From: Promethearchaeota archaeon
Lineage (GTDB): Archaea; Asgardarchaeota; Lokiarchaeia; Sigyniarchaeales; SOKP01
Length of the DNA: 64,000 bases
Reading direction: 5' to 3'
Assembly (NCBI GenBank): GCA_019057795.1
Contig: JAHLWS010000026.1
Coordinates: 1-64,000, forward strand
How positions within the stretch are numbered: position 1 is the first letter of the stretch; every line of letters starts with the position of its first letter. Under the pieces are notes generated by a model, which did no database searches, had not been told where the DNA came from, and worked only from the letters and a program-made list of their open reading frames with translations. Position numbers and translations under genes: made by a program. Shown piece by piece: positions 54,305-63,204 of the stretch.

Positions 54305-55102
54305 ATGTCAAAACAAACTCCCGAGAATGTTAAAGAATCTCTACGTTTGATTGGATTAACGGATTACGAGATATCGATATATTTAACCTTAATTTCAAAA
54401 GGACCTATGGACGCAAGAGAGCTTTCTGAAGCCTCAAGCGTTCCATATTCTCGAATTTATAACATTTTAACTCAATTAGAAAAGGATAAAATGTGGATTT
54501 TAAAGGAGGAAGAATCAAGACCGTCGAGATATTTCGCAAAAAGCCCTGATGAAGCTTTGGTAATCGCAAAGAAACAATACAGTGATAGTTTCGACGAGTA
54601 TTCAGACACAATTATTCGTGAACTTACCCCCATTTACGAATCTCACGATACACCGATAAAAATTGCGTTATATATTCACCGGGGAAGAGATGTTTGTATT
54701 AATAGAGCTTTAACTTTAATAAAAACAGCAAAAATGGCACTATACTTTGTCACACAAGATTACGAATTTTTAGATGTGTTTTACGAGGAAATAAAAAAAG
54801 CAAGAGCTCGAGGAGTCACAGATATTAGATTATTAGTCGAAGAAGTAGTAGTAAAGGATAAAAAATTTAAAGAAATCATTGAAAAATACGCTCAAATCGC
54901 TGAAATTCGTTCCCGTGATCAAGTTTTTGGGACTAGCTTGGTAATGGACGAAGGGGAAGATGCCTTTATAATTTTGACACAAGACATTTTTAAAAAGTTA
55001 TCGTATTTTGGCATTATGGCCGACCATATCGCTTTTGGACCAGCTAGCAATTTTTATTTTATGTACTTATATAAGACGGCTGATATAGTTAATTTAAAAT
55101 AG
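54305..55102 (+). CDS. TrmB-family transcriptional regulator
   Basis: 265 residues. The N-terminal winged helix is the TrmB type (RLIGLTDYEISIYLTLISKG, SEASSVPYSRIYNILTQLEK). The C-terminal domain (IALYIHRGRDVCINRAL, VTDIRLLVEEVV) resembles the TrmB effector/PLD-like region. TrmB proteins sense sugars or other metabolites in archaea. A TATA-like ttataaata lies about 50 bp upstream. The target is unknown. Confidence 0.85.
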   Translation: MSKQTPENVKESLRLIGLTDYEISIYLTLISKGPMDARELSEASSVPYSRIYNILTQLEKDKMWILKEEESRPSRYFAKSPDEALVIAKKQYSDSFDEYSDTIIRELTPIYESHDTPIKIALYIHRGRDVCINRALTLIKTAKMALYFVTQDYEFLDVFYEEIKKARARGVTDIRLLVEEVVVKDKKFKEIIEKYAQIAEIRSRDQVFGTSLVMDEGEDAFIILTQDIFKKLSYFGIMADHIAFGPASNFYFMYLYKTADIVNLK

Positions 55103-55177
55103 ATGCTTTCTTAATAAATAAAAGCTCCTACAATATTCTTTATCTGTAGCCTTTCTTCTTAGGTGAAAGTGTAATTA

Positions 55178-57187
55178 TTATTGTTTTTCGTTAGAAAAAA
55201 CGGGAAGGATTACATGTGATTGATTAACTTTATCATGATATATGGTTTGTGTAGCAACCTTGTACTCATTCTCATTTTGTACCCCTGCAAGATTGGAATT
55301 TACGTCGAATCGAGGGAAATTGCTTGAAGTTATTTCTATGCGTATTTTGTGGTTTTTTGGAAAATAGATACCAATTGAACCAATGGCGAATTCATATTTA
55401 TATATTTTATTTGGTTTGATGAGTTTAGGTTCGTTCAAATCGCCATTAAGAAAGCGAGTTCTTACACCAGAATCTATAACATTTATTGAAGTTTTTCCGT
55501 TGGGGTAGACATCAACTAGTTTAACCATAAAATCTGTATCCCGTACGGTGGTAGAAGCAAAAAGGACCATTTTGACCTCACCGATAATTTCTATGCCTTT
55601 TTCGAGCGTTTTTGAAGTATATATTAACACATCATCACGCTTTTCAATCTTAGTCTGATCTTGAGGACCGCTTAAGAGAAAAAGATTTCTTCCCCCTTTT
55701 GTAATCACAGGATTAGTAGGATCGAAATGATATTTATCGGGCGATTCTTCTTTCGGTTCGTTTTTAGAAAGGACGCCATCTCCGTAAAGACTATTACTCT
55801 TCCCATTAGAATGCAAGTATAATTTTAATTCATTGGAAGAAGGCGGCCACTTTTTAAAACCTCTCCAAATATTTTTATTTAACACAAATACTTGTAATGG
55901 AGGTAGTTTTGAAAAATCAGTCTCTCCTCCTTTTAACCAAGATTCATACCACCAAAATGGAAGGATATTTTTAAAAAACCTGAAGTCATCTTTTAAATGG
56001 GCGTACTTTAATGGCTTAATAAATAATTTATCCATATTCATATGTGTCCAAGGGCCAATGATCATCTTAAAACTCTCTTTGAAGAATTCTGGAGCCCTTT
56101 CTTGTATTAACTTCGCGTCTCGTACCATGTGTTCAATAAACATATCGTACCAACCCCCAATAAACAGTATGGGTGTATTAAATTTATAATCAAGCCCAAA
56201 GACATATGGGGATAATTCGTGATTGTGAAATAATTTTCTCTCATAGAACACTTCCTTTATCAACTTAGCGAACGAACCATCGTCCTTTTTAGAAACATCT
56301 ACATTCGTTTTATAGACTCGATTCATAATCTTCATCAAGTATTTAGCTCCCTCAATGCTTGCCATATCCGATAATTTTGGTATTTTTGAGTCTAAAGGTT
56401 CGTTATAAAAGCTAATAGAGGGGTCAAAAAACAATTGTTTGTAATATCCATCTTTATCCCACTGATTAAAATCCATAGTTGTTAGTTTTTTCATGCTTGA
56501 GGTAGAATTCATGATTAAATAAAGAGATCCTGACAAACCAATCGGATACAAACCTCCAGGATGCCAAAAAACGTTTGAAAAAGAACTGTGAATTGGACTT
56601 AAACAAGTAAGTAAATTTTCGTTATTCCAAGATACAGCTATTTGTGTTATGCCCAAATAAGACAATCCCCACATTCCTACTTTCCCATTGTGCCAAAATC
56701 GTTTAGTGATCCAACGCAAAGTTTCTAGACCATCTTGTCGTTCATACATGTATATCGAATTAGTGCTATAATCCATCGATTGCGCACAACCTCGTATATC
56801 TTGGAGAACTGAAACATAACCTTTAGACGCTAAGAAATATCCTAATATACTAAGGCGATCTTTCCAATAAGGTAGTCTTATTAGAATTGTAGGGCCCTTG
56901 CCTTTCTTTTTGTAAATATCTTTCGGTAAATATATGTCGGTGGCTAATTTTCCTCCGTCTTCAAGAGTTATAAGGGTTTGTTTTAATCTAATGACGTCAT
57001 TTTCAGGTAAAAAACTAATATTTTGAAGTTTACCCAAACGCCCAATTATTTTAAATATTTTAAATAGCGGGGGAAAAACGTAATCTACAAAAAATGCCAT
57101 ACGAATAATAATTGAGCTTAGTGGGGTCAAAATTGTAGGTAATTCAAGACCAATTTTGATTTCCTTAGGGTTAAATTTTTGTTGCAT
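55178..57187 (-). CDS. CocE/NonD-family (peptidase S15-like) hydrolase
   Basis: 669 residues. After an N-terminal hydrophobic stretch (about 10-45, a possible membrane anchor), the alpha/beta hydrolase domain has PTILIRLPYWKDR, VLQDIRGCAQS and the nucleophile elbow GKVGMWGLSYLGITQIA (GxSxxG, Ser near 175). FIGGWYDMFIEHM and IGPWTHMNM (His) complete the triad. The C-terminal jelly-roll (MVLFASTTVRDTDFMVKLVD) defines the CocE/X-Pro-dipeptidase group. An esterase or peptidase; the substrate is unknown. Confidence 0.85.
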   Translation of the reverse strand: MQQKFNPKEIKIGLELPTILTPLSSIIIRMAFFVDYVFPPLFKIFKIIGRLGKLQNISFLPENDVIRLKQTLITLEDGGKLATDIYLPKDIYKKKGKGPTILIRLPYWKDRLSILGYFLASKGYVSVLQDIRGCAQSMDYSTNSIYMYERQDGLETLRWITKRFWHNGKVGMWGLSYLGITQIAVSWNNENLLTCLSPIHSSFSNVFWHPGGLYPIGLSGSLYLIMNSTSSMKKLTTMDFNQWDKDGYYKQLFFDPSISFYNEPLDSKIPKLSDMASIEGAKYLMKIMNRVYKTNVDVSKKDDGSFAKLIKEVFYERKLFHNHELSPYVFGLDYKFNTPILFIGGWYDMFIEHMVRDAKLIQERAPEFFKESFKMIIGPWTHMNMDKLFIKPLKYAHLKDDFRFFKNILPFWWYESWLKGGETDFSKLPPLQVFVLNKNIWRGFKKWPPSSNELKLYLHSNGKSNSLYGDGVLSKNEPKEESPDKYHFDPTNPVITKGGRNLFLLSGPQDQTKIEKRDDVLIYTSKTLEKGIEIIGEVKMVLFASTTVRDTDFMVKLVDVYPNGKTSINVIDSGVRTRFLNGDLNEPKLIKPNKIYKYEFAIGSIGIYFPKNHKIRIEITSSNFPRFDVNSNLAGVQNENEYKVATQTIYHDKVNQSHVILPVFSNEKQ

Positions 57188-57241
57188 GCTTTAATTAATA
57201 AAAAATTAAAGATTTTTGAACTTAATTGTTAAGATAATCCT

Positions 57242-57520
57242 TTACCATGATACGGTTATAGCATTTTCAGGACAAGCCTCGACACATTTGAAACAACGAG
57301 AACATAAAGAACCCCATATAGGAGTAATTCGCCAGTCTTGTGGATCGTATGGATCTTCTTGTTTGTCTTCCGTTCCGATTGTAGTATGCATTACAAAAAC
57401 AGCAGGATCACATGCTCTCAAACATAGTCCACAATCTCTTGGGTCTATTTTACCCTTTTCTCCACATATAGAATAATCAATATTTATCTTAGTTCTTTTC
57501 TTTTTCTTTGCTTTGCTCAT
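57242..57520 (-). CDS. Two-cluster ferredoxin-like protein
   Basis: 92 residues, basic N-terminus. Cys ligands sit in DCGLCLRACDP (with an earlier Cys19) and CSRCFKCVEACPENAI, enough for two Fe4S4 clusters separated by a long insertion. Follows the next Fe-S gene by 8 bp and probably acts with it in electron transfer. Confidence 0.75.
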   Translation of the reverse strand: MSKAKKKKRTKINIDYSICGEKGKIDPRDCGLCLRACDPAVFVMHTTIGTEDKQEDPYDPQDWRITPIWGSLCSRCFKCVEACPENAITVSW

Positions 57521-57528
57521 AATATCAC

Positions 57529-58383
57529 CTAATATGACCCATCAAATCCCGGATACTCCTCTCTGGGTATTAATTTTAAGGCATCATTTTCACAAGCATG
57601 TCTACATATACCACAACCAAAACATTTATCGTAATCTATGATAACTCTGTTCATCGAAGGGATAAAACGAATAGCACTAAATTGGCACATAGCAACACAC
57701 AACTTACATCCTTGACACTTATCGTGATCTAATTGGATGATATATTCTGCTTTATACATAGCATTTAAATTAAAATTGTTTCTTAGAGTAAGTCCACCAC
57801 ATTCTGGACTTTCGCAAGAACAAATGGCGTTAATGTATGGTACTGGCTGAAACCAGACACTAGATATATATCCTTTTTTATTAAATTCTTCTAATTTTTC
57901 CATCGCGGTCTCGCGATCTATCCTAACGGTTCGATCTTTTGGAATATAGCGCGGTAGTTTCTCTAAGACTTCCGAAAGCACACCGAAATTTATACATACT
58001 GCTTCTTTATTTTTCCTCTGCATCCAGCGACACATACAATAATTAAGGATTATTGGTTCAGCAGCTAGTTCTGACATAATGATCTGAGCGTCTTCTAAAG
58101 GAATAACTTGTCCAAAATGACCATCAGCCCTTACAGGGTTTCGATTTTTCTTTTCGCTATGGATCATCTTCTCAGCTTTCCAACGAAGAATTTTACCAAT
58201 TATTGGCATTTTCAACTTATATCCCAAGTCTTTAGACGAAAAACCCATTATTTTTCTTATAAAAACTTGTTCAAAATTCATCCATTGCTCGGTTAAATAT
58301 TCTTTCATATTATATTCTTCGGCAAGCTCATTGGAGTAATTTCGGGCATTCATGTACCATTTTTTACCTGCCCCATGGGACAA
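57529..58383 (-). CDS. Multi-cluster Fe-S protein; N-terminus probably extends further
   Basis: 284 residues from TTG 58383. The C-terminus has two Fe4S4 motifs (CQGCKLCVAMCQF, CFGCGICRHACEND); CMCRWMQRKNKEAVC and CSCESPECGG supply more Cys. Upstream in frame the sequence reads TICDWCL before SHGAGKKWYMNARNY, so a CxxC pair belongs to the protein. The only ATG there (58410) is followed at once by TGA, so the real start is unclear (ATT 58398 after ggatgtgat, or an indel). Partner of the ferredoxin gene. Role unknown. Confidence 0.65.
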   Translation of the reverse strand: MSHGAGKKWYMNARNYSNELAEEYNMKEYLTEQWMNFEQVFIRKIMGFSSKDLGYKLKMPIIGKILRWKAEKMIHSEKKNRNPVRADGHFGQVIPLEDAQIIMSELAAEPIILNYCMCRWMQRKNKEAVCINFGVLSEVLEKLPRYIPKDRTVRIDRETAMEKLEEFNKKGYISSVWFQPVPYINAICSCESPECGGLTLRNNFNLNAMYKAEYIIQLDHDKCQGCKLCVAMCQFSAIRFIPSMNRVIIDYDKCFGCGICRHACENDALKLIPREEYPGFDGSY

Positions 58384-58496
58384 ACACCAATCACAAATCG
58401 TTAATCACATCCTTTTAATTAAATAATGTTTCATTATTATTTCGTTAATATCCTAATTAATAGAAATTCGACTTTTTAATATATAAATCTATTCTT

Positions 58497-59426
58497 TTAT
58501 TCTGTTTTAAAAGTTCTTAAGTGTTCCATCATACCAACACCAATCTCTCCAGTTTTTAAATCCTTTATCACTGCCATTTGTTCAAATAATTCCGTATATC
58601 CCCCGGGAAAACTTCTAACAAAGCGAATAAACGAATTCTTTCCGAATCGCTCTGCTTTGATTTTATATTCTATGTCACTTGCATCTGCAAAGTTATAAGT
58701 TGTTGTAAGTGGACTTTTAAACTGATCAGAGTCATTTAAAGTTTTGATTTCCAAATTCGATAATGGAATATTTCCTTTTTTATTCGAAGTTTGACCTGAT
58801 AAATCTATTCGATTTTCAATATAATCTTTTCGAAATGCACATGACCAGTCTTTGAATTGGAAATGACCTGCGTACCATTTATCAAACTGATGCCAGTCTC
58901 GAAAACCCCAACTCTTATCACGTTGACCAAATCCCGTGATATTAATAATTTCTCCGTCTTTTCTAATTAATTTACCGGTGATTACTCCTGACGATTCAAA
59001 ATGCTGGTGCCAAGATTTAGAAGAATCTTTACCGAAATTATAAGTTGGAAATCTGGTTTCAAAGGTTATATCAAGCTTTAATTTCCGCGATTTATAAACT
59101 ATTTTCCATTTTTTAAAGGGTTTAACAAGAGTGTATGAGAGTTTCTTATCTCGCAACATAGAATTAATGTCGCTATCGTATTCCTGTAATGGTGGTTCTT
59201 TATAATATACTTCATTTCGATCTTCTAAAAATAATAAGAATACAAACTCTCTCCTATTTTCATGAGGAACTATCCCTATTGTTGAGAATCCAGAAATTTT
59301 ATTTTTCAGATCTGCCCAATTAAAATAATAAGATTCCCTCCATTTTAGTTCACTCGAAGGTTGATGAAGTAATTCGTCGTCTTCAACCAAAGTAGAAAAT
59401 TTCTCGTTAATATCCATGTAAATCAA
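58497..59426 (-). CDS. Lipocalin-like (AttH/CrtC-type) protein
   Basis: 309 residues rich in beta strands and aromatics: YYFNWADLKNKISGFSTIGI, FGQRDKSWGFRDWHQFDKWY and the conserved RDKSWG. This pattern is that of two-lobed lipocalin-like families (tocopherol cyclase/CrtC/AttH relatives). Start overlaps the upstream gene by 4 bp (ATGA), so translation is coupled. Probably binds or converts a hydrophobic substrate; no catalytic claim. Confidence 0.6.
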   Translation of the reverse strand: MIYMDINEKFSTLVEDDELLHQPSSELKWRESYYFNWADLKNKISGFSTIGIVPHENRREFVFLLFLEDRNEVYYKEPPLQEYDSDINSMLRDKKLSYTLVKPFKKWKIVYKSRKLKLDITFETRFPTYNFGKDSSKSWHQHFESSGVITGKLIRKDGEIINITGFGQRDKSWGFRDWHQFDKWYAGHFQFKDWSCAFRKDYIENRIDLSGQTSNKKGNIPLSNLEIKTLNDSDQFKSPLTTTYNFADASDIEYKIKAERFGKNSFIRFVRSFPGGYTELFEQMAVIKDLKTGEIGVGMMEHLRTFKTE

Positions 59427-60580
59427 TCCTGTGGTAGCAAATAAAGGGACGGACCTTCTCTCTTTTTTTTTGCTTTACTTCTTAATAATCTCGGAATTCC
59501 CGGATCGAAATCACTTTCCATAAAGATTGGTATGTATTTATCCATTATTCTTTCAGTAAGTTCCCAATTAATCTCATCAGTTACCCTAGCGAAATTAGTA
59601 TACCTCGCATATCCGTAACAATATGCGTAAGCCCCCGCAATTAATCTTTGTTTTCTATCCCATTTAGCAAATTTTAAAAATAATTCTTTATTGGCATTTA
59701 CTGAATAAGCGTTAAAGGAGTCTAATATGTCTAAATCCAGTGGTTTAATGTTATTCCCCTCTCTAGTTAACAGTGCAACTCCAGTTATATTATCAATAAA
59801 ATCTGCAGGAATAGATTCTAAAGTAGCAAAATCGTCAAATTTAGCTTCTATATCTTTTAATCGAAAAACAAAAGCAACGTTATTAAAGGGAGATATAGCA
59901 TCCGTTTCAGACCAAGGAAAATGAGGTTTACCACCATCGTAGAGATGTGATATTTCTCTAAATATCAAGACTTCGTTTTCATTAATTTGATACGGTCCAT
60001 GGTCGCAAATTTTTGCCCTAGCCTCGCACTCGTCAAGAAAGGACACAACTTCAAGATTCGCCATTGATCTTTTGATATTTATAGCATCTTCTTTTGGTAT
60101 ATCAATAATTTGATTTTTAGCCCAATCAATATCAGATTGATTTATGGCAATATTTTGTTTGTTAGAATCGTATACAGATATTTTTCCTTCAGGAAAATAT
60201 GAAGTTGCTAATCGTTTCCAGAATTCGAGGACAAATATAGTCTGTTCTCTTTTTTCTTTGGTTTCACTTTTCGGATCTCCGCCATTCCTTTGTATTTCGC
60301 CCATCCTTCCAACCATATAATACAGTGGAATGTAAAAAATACTTAAAGCATGAATTTCTGATAGGATTTTTCTACTTTCTTTGCCCATTTTTTCGGGAGT
60401 TGTTTTTTCAGAGACTTTTTTCAAAATATCGTACAAAATGTCGTAAGCTTCATAAAAAGAAACGCAAATATAAGCAGTTACAGGAAATAACTTTGATTCT
60501 AAAAGTCCTCTTCGTGATACTTGGTAATCTACTAATTCGGAAGCACGAGCTATTAATTCATTCGCAGCTTTAATATCCAT
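59423..60580 (-). CDS. Unknown helical protein coupled to the lipocalin-like gene
   Basis: 385 residues, mostly helical, with no recognisable family. Conserved-looking patches are ICVSFYEAYDILYDILKK, KICDHGPYQINENEVLIFRE and AGAYAYCYGYARYTNFARV. A basic tail follows (RSKAKKKREG). It shares a 4-bp ATGA overlap with the next gene, so both products are likely made together. Confidence 0.5.
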   Translation of the reverse strand: MDIKAANELIARASELVDYQVSRRGLLESKLFPVTAYICVSFYEAYDILYDILKKVSEKTTPEKMGKESRKILSEIHALSIFYIPLYYMVGRMGEIQRNGGDPKSETKEKREQTIFVLEFWKRLATSYFPEGKISVYDSNKQNIAINQSDIDWAKNQIIDIPKEDAINIKRSMANLEVVSFLDECEARAKICDHGPYQINENEVLIFREISHLYDGGKPHFPWSETDAISPFNNVAFVFRLKDIEAKFDDFATLESIPADFIDNITGVALLTREGNNIKPLDLDILDSFNAYSVNANKELFLKFAKWDRKQRLIAGAYAYCYGYARYTNFARVTDEINWELTERIMDKYIPIFMESDFDPGIPRLLRSKAKKKREGPSLYLLPQD

Positions 60581-60743
60581 TTAAATCTTCTCCTAAACCT
60601 TTCCATTTAATATTAACTTTAAACTTAGTTCTATTTAAATATTTGAAATACTATCATTTTTTTTTAAAAAAATTTAAGTAATATACAAAAAATTAAAATC
60701 TAATTAGTGGTAATAAATTAAGAATTAGATGGGGATATAGCTA

Positions 60744-61100
60744 ATGAAAAAGATTGGAGAGGGGTTATCGTGTTCTACCAAATCCGATGTTACTGGTGAA
60801 TTAGCGTATATTACAACTCTCGAAGATGTAATCGAATTATTCGATAAAGCTGCTGGAAAAATATGTTTAATTGATGATGCTGGAATAACGACACTAGGTC
60901 CTCTTTTAAATGAATTGGTAGCAACCATATGTACCACTGGAGGCGCGGGTTCACACCTAGCTATTATATCAAGAGAATTTGGGCTCCCATGTATCATGGG
61001 AATAGAACTCTCATTAAAAAATTTGTCTACTTTGAACGGAAGAAAAGTAAAAATTATTCATAATGGAGAGGATAGGGGTATCCTCTATTTAATCGACTAA
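60744..61100 (+). CDS. Stand-alone PEP-utilising mobile (phosphohistidine) domain
   Basis: 118 residues containing only the swivelling domain of PEP synthase/PPDK/EI: GITTLGPLLNELVATICTTGG then AGSHLAIISREFGLPCIMG, with the phospho-accepting His in GSH. The nucleotide-binding and PEP-binding domains are missing, so it must serve another enzyme or act as a regulator. Well-formed gene with a clean start. Confidence 0.8.
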   Translation: MKKIGEGLSCSTKSDVTGELAYITTLEDVIELFDKAAGKICLIDDAGITTLGPLLNELVATICTTGGAGSHLAIISREFGLPCIMGIELSLKNLSTLNGRKVKIIHNGEDRGILYLID

Positions 61101-61173
61101 GACTAGAATTAAATCAACTCAAATGTTTTTTCATTTTGCCAAATAATAAAAAGAGAAATGATTAAAAAATAAA

Positions 61174-61632
61174 TCACTTTAGAAACGCTCTCTTTCCTAA
61201 ATAAATAAAAAGCTCGCCCAATTCAAAGATCGTGAGCGGATAGACTAAGTTAGCCATGTCAGTTCTTAACTGAAATTTGTTTTTACCGGCACAAATTAAT
61301 TTTTCTATATCCTCTACAAAGTCATCCATGTTTAAGAAAAGTATTTCAATTTTATCACAACCGGTTAATTCTTCGATATCTTTATCTAAATGTTCTTCAA
61401 CTTGATTTAATAGCCCTAATTTTAGCTTAGGGCTCAATTCATATTCAGTGATAACTTCGTTCATTTCCTCTAGAATAATATTTAAAGTTAAGTTCCAATC
61501 TTTATTCTCTTTATATTTTGGAATTAACACTTCGCTTATTATTATTTCAAAAAGAGTTTTGGGCGCTTGTTCGTCGAATTCAACCTCTAAACCAGACCTT
61601 AGTTTAATTTTTTTAACCAATTCGAACCTCAA
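61174..61632 (-). CDS. Unknown protein, 152 aa
   Basis: Acidic helical protein, starts RFELVKKIKLRSGLEVEFDE, with a single Cys-containing LICAGKNKF segment. No family recognised, no membrane helix. Convergent with the mobile-domain gene. The gene-poor stretch upstream probably contains its promoter. Confidence 0.5.
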   Translation of the reverse strand: MRFELVKKIKLRSGLEVEFDEQAPKTLFEIIISEVLIPKYKENKDWNLTLNIILEEMNEVITEYELSPKLKLGLLNQVEEHLDKDIEELTGCDKIEILFLNMDDFVEDIEKLICAGKNKFQLRTDMANLVYPLTIFELGELFIYLGKRAFLK

Positions 61633-61830
61633 CTCAATAATTAATCTGCTTAAAATTTGCTTCTTATTAAATAATAGACTATTTTTTTTTATACTTTTTG
61701 GGACTTTATAAATCTTGAGTTAGAAATCAGCAATTCAAAAATATAAATATAAAAAAAATATAAACAAAACAAACTCTTTTTTTAAATTATCTTATAACCA
61801 AATTTTTCAGTTTGGAAAAAGGAGTAAATC

Positions 61831-61954
61831 GGAAACCAAGATTTTCAAAATTATAAAAAGAGGAGATGTATTTATCTAATAACAGGGTTAAGGGTTGAGG
61901 TATTGAGTCTTCCGACTCTTAGGTATAAGAATATATTTTTTGATCATGGTTTCC
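61831..61954. ncRNA. Possible structured RNA or paired element
   Basis: ggaaaccaagat (61831-61842) and atcatggtttcc (61943-61954) are complementary except for one A-A, closing a 124-base segment. Inside is gagtc-ttcc-gactc (61905-61918), a perfect 5-bp stem. No coding frame occupies the segment. It may be a small RNA, but its class and strand are unknown. Confidence 0.35.
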
Positions 61955-62014
61955 AATTTTTTTTTATAGTTAGATATTGATCACTTAACTATATAAAGAT
62001 ATCTATCTTTTCAC

Positions 62015-62229
62015 ATGACAAAAGGGAAAATCGAAAATAGGTTAGTATAAGGCTATTAAAAGTCAATTTAAAAAGATACTGCGATTATATTACTAAAAAT
62101 GAGAGTTTTTGGAAATTTAGACGAGATTTAGGAAATTATTATAAGGAAGTTTATATTCTTTGTCTAATTTCTAAGAATAGCATAATTCCCATATTGGATT
62201 TCCATGTTGTAAGTAAGTTAAACAGGTAA
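62015..62229 (+). pseudogene. Frameshifted small ORF
   Basis: ctatataaag at 61989-61998 is an ideal TATA box 17-26 bp before ATG 62015, which begins MTKGKIENRLV then stops at 62050. One frame over, the sequence runs open for 60 codons (LLKVNLKRYCDYITKNESFW, KEVYILCLISKNSIIPIL) to TAA 62229, adjacent to the nuclease gene's stop. One indel near 62045 would join them into about 72 residues. No family recognised. Confidence 0.4.
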
Positions 62230-63054
62230 CTACGAAATAATTTTCTTTTGAATTTTTTTAATAATTTTTCGACGAAAATCTATCTTTTTCTCATTAACCA
62301 ATTCAATTATAGCGTTATATATCATGTATTTTCCATATTTTTTTTTAAAAGACTTTAAAATTGCCTTTAACAATCTATTCTCGTCATACCGTGCTTTCTT
62401 ATTCTTCAGATAATAAAAATTTACAATTCTCTTTTTCAAGACATTTTTTAAATTCTTATCGTAGAACCGAGCGATCTTGTACCCTGAAAATTCCGTACAC
62501 AATATGTTCCAGCTAGGAATTCCTGTAAAATTTGAATCCCTAAAATAATAGCTATCGTATCGAGTTTTAAAAAACCCGCGTTTGTTTTTATTTAATGGTT
62601 TAGAAAAATGAAGTGCGAAAGGCATTCTAAGAGATGCCTTATTTTTACGAATGTTCAAATTAACGTAATAGACACGGCCCCCATACATTCGATGCAAGAA
62701 ATTTTCTGCTAAGCTAATTTTTATACATTTGGTATCAACGGGGTATTTTGGCGATGCAACACAGTTCCCTTCCCCATATAACACCCATAAAATGTAGATA
62801 CCTTGTTGATTATAATCCTTCGTTCTTTTGATAATTTCTTTTACAGTAATTTTAGAATTTTGAACTTCTACTACTACTTCTTTTCCTGTATCGAGTTTAA
62901 AATACACATCGGCAAAGCGATTCCCTAAATATTTTTCAAGGGATCTTTTTATTACCGACTTATCGTTTTCATAAATATATTTGTACAATAATAACTTGAT
63001 CGCTTTATGGAAATGAGATTCTGCTGGAGTGCTAATCAGTGAGATTTCCTTCAT
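62230..63054 (-). CDS. CoiA-like nuclease-fold protein
   Basis: 274 residues. SHFHKAIKLLLYKYIYEND, NRFADVYFKLDTGKEVVVEVQNSKI and IKRTKDYNQQGIYILWVLYG match the competence CoiA-like PD-(D/E)xK core: an Asp in RFADV and Glu-x-Gln in VEVQNS, then the RTxxY segment. The C-terminal part is very basic (KKRIVNFYYLKNKKARYDE). Probably a nuclease acting on DNA. No defence neighbours are visible within the window. Confidence 0.7.
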   Translation of the reverse strand: MKEISLISTPAESHFHKAIKLLLYKYIYENDKSVIKRSLEKYLGNRFADVYFKLDTGKEVVVEVQNSKITVKEIIKRTKDYNQQGIYILWVLYGEGNCVASPKYPVDTKCIKISLAENFLHRMYGGRVYYVNLNIRKNKASLRMPFALHFSKPLNKNKRGFFKTRYDSYYFRDSNFTGIPSWNILCTEFSGYKIARFYDKNLKNVLKKRIVNFYYLKNKKARYDENRLLKAILKSFKKKYGKYMIYNAIIELVNEKKIDFRRKIIKKIQKKIIS

Positions 63055-63204
63055 TTTGCCCTAAATAGCAAAAAGCAAGTTCTTTTCTTAAAAAGATTCT
63101 TAGACACTTAATATATCTAAACAGTATTATGAATTTTTGAATTTTTAGACCAAATTTGGGTGGTTACAAAATTCAGTGATGGGGTTTAATATAGTTAAAT
63201 ATAG

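Larger units (their letters stand above)
61633..62229. other. Gene-poor 597 bp
   Basis: This stretch holds a long-range inverted repeat with an internal hairpin (listed next) and a broken small ORF near 62015-62229 (also listed). The rest is A/T runs with no open frame. Confidence 0.55.

Noticed and set aside
58405..58410. Selenocysteine at codon 2 of the Fe-S protein (ATG-TGA)
   Set aside because: No SECIS-like element is found after its stop, and Sec at position 2 is unlikely.
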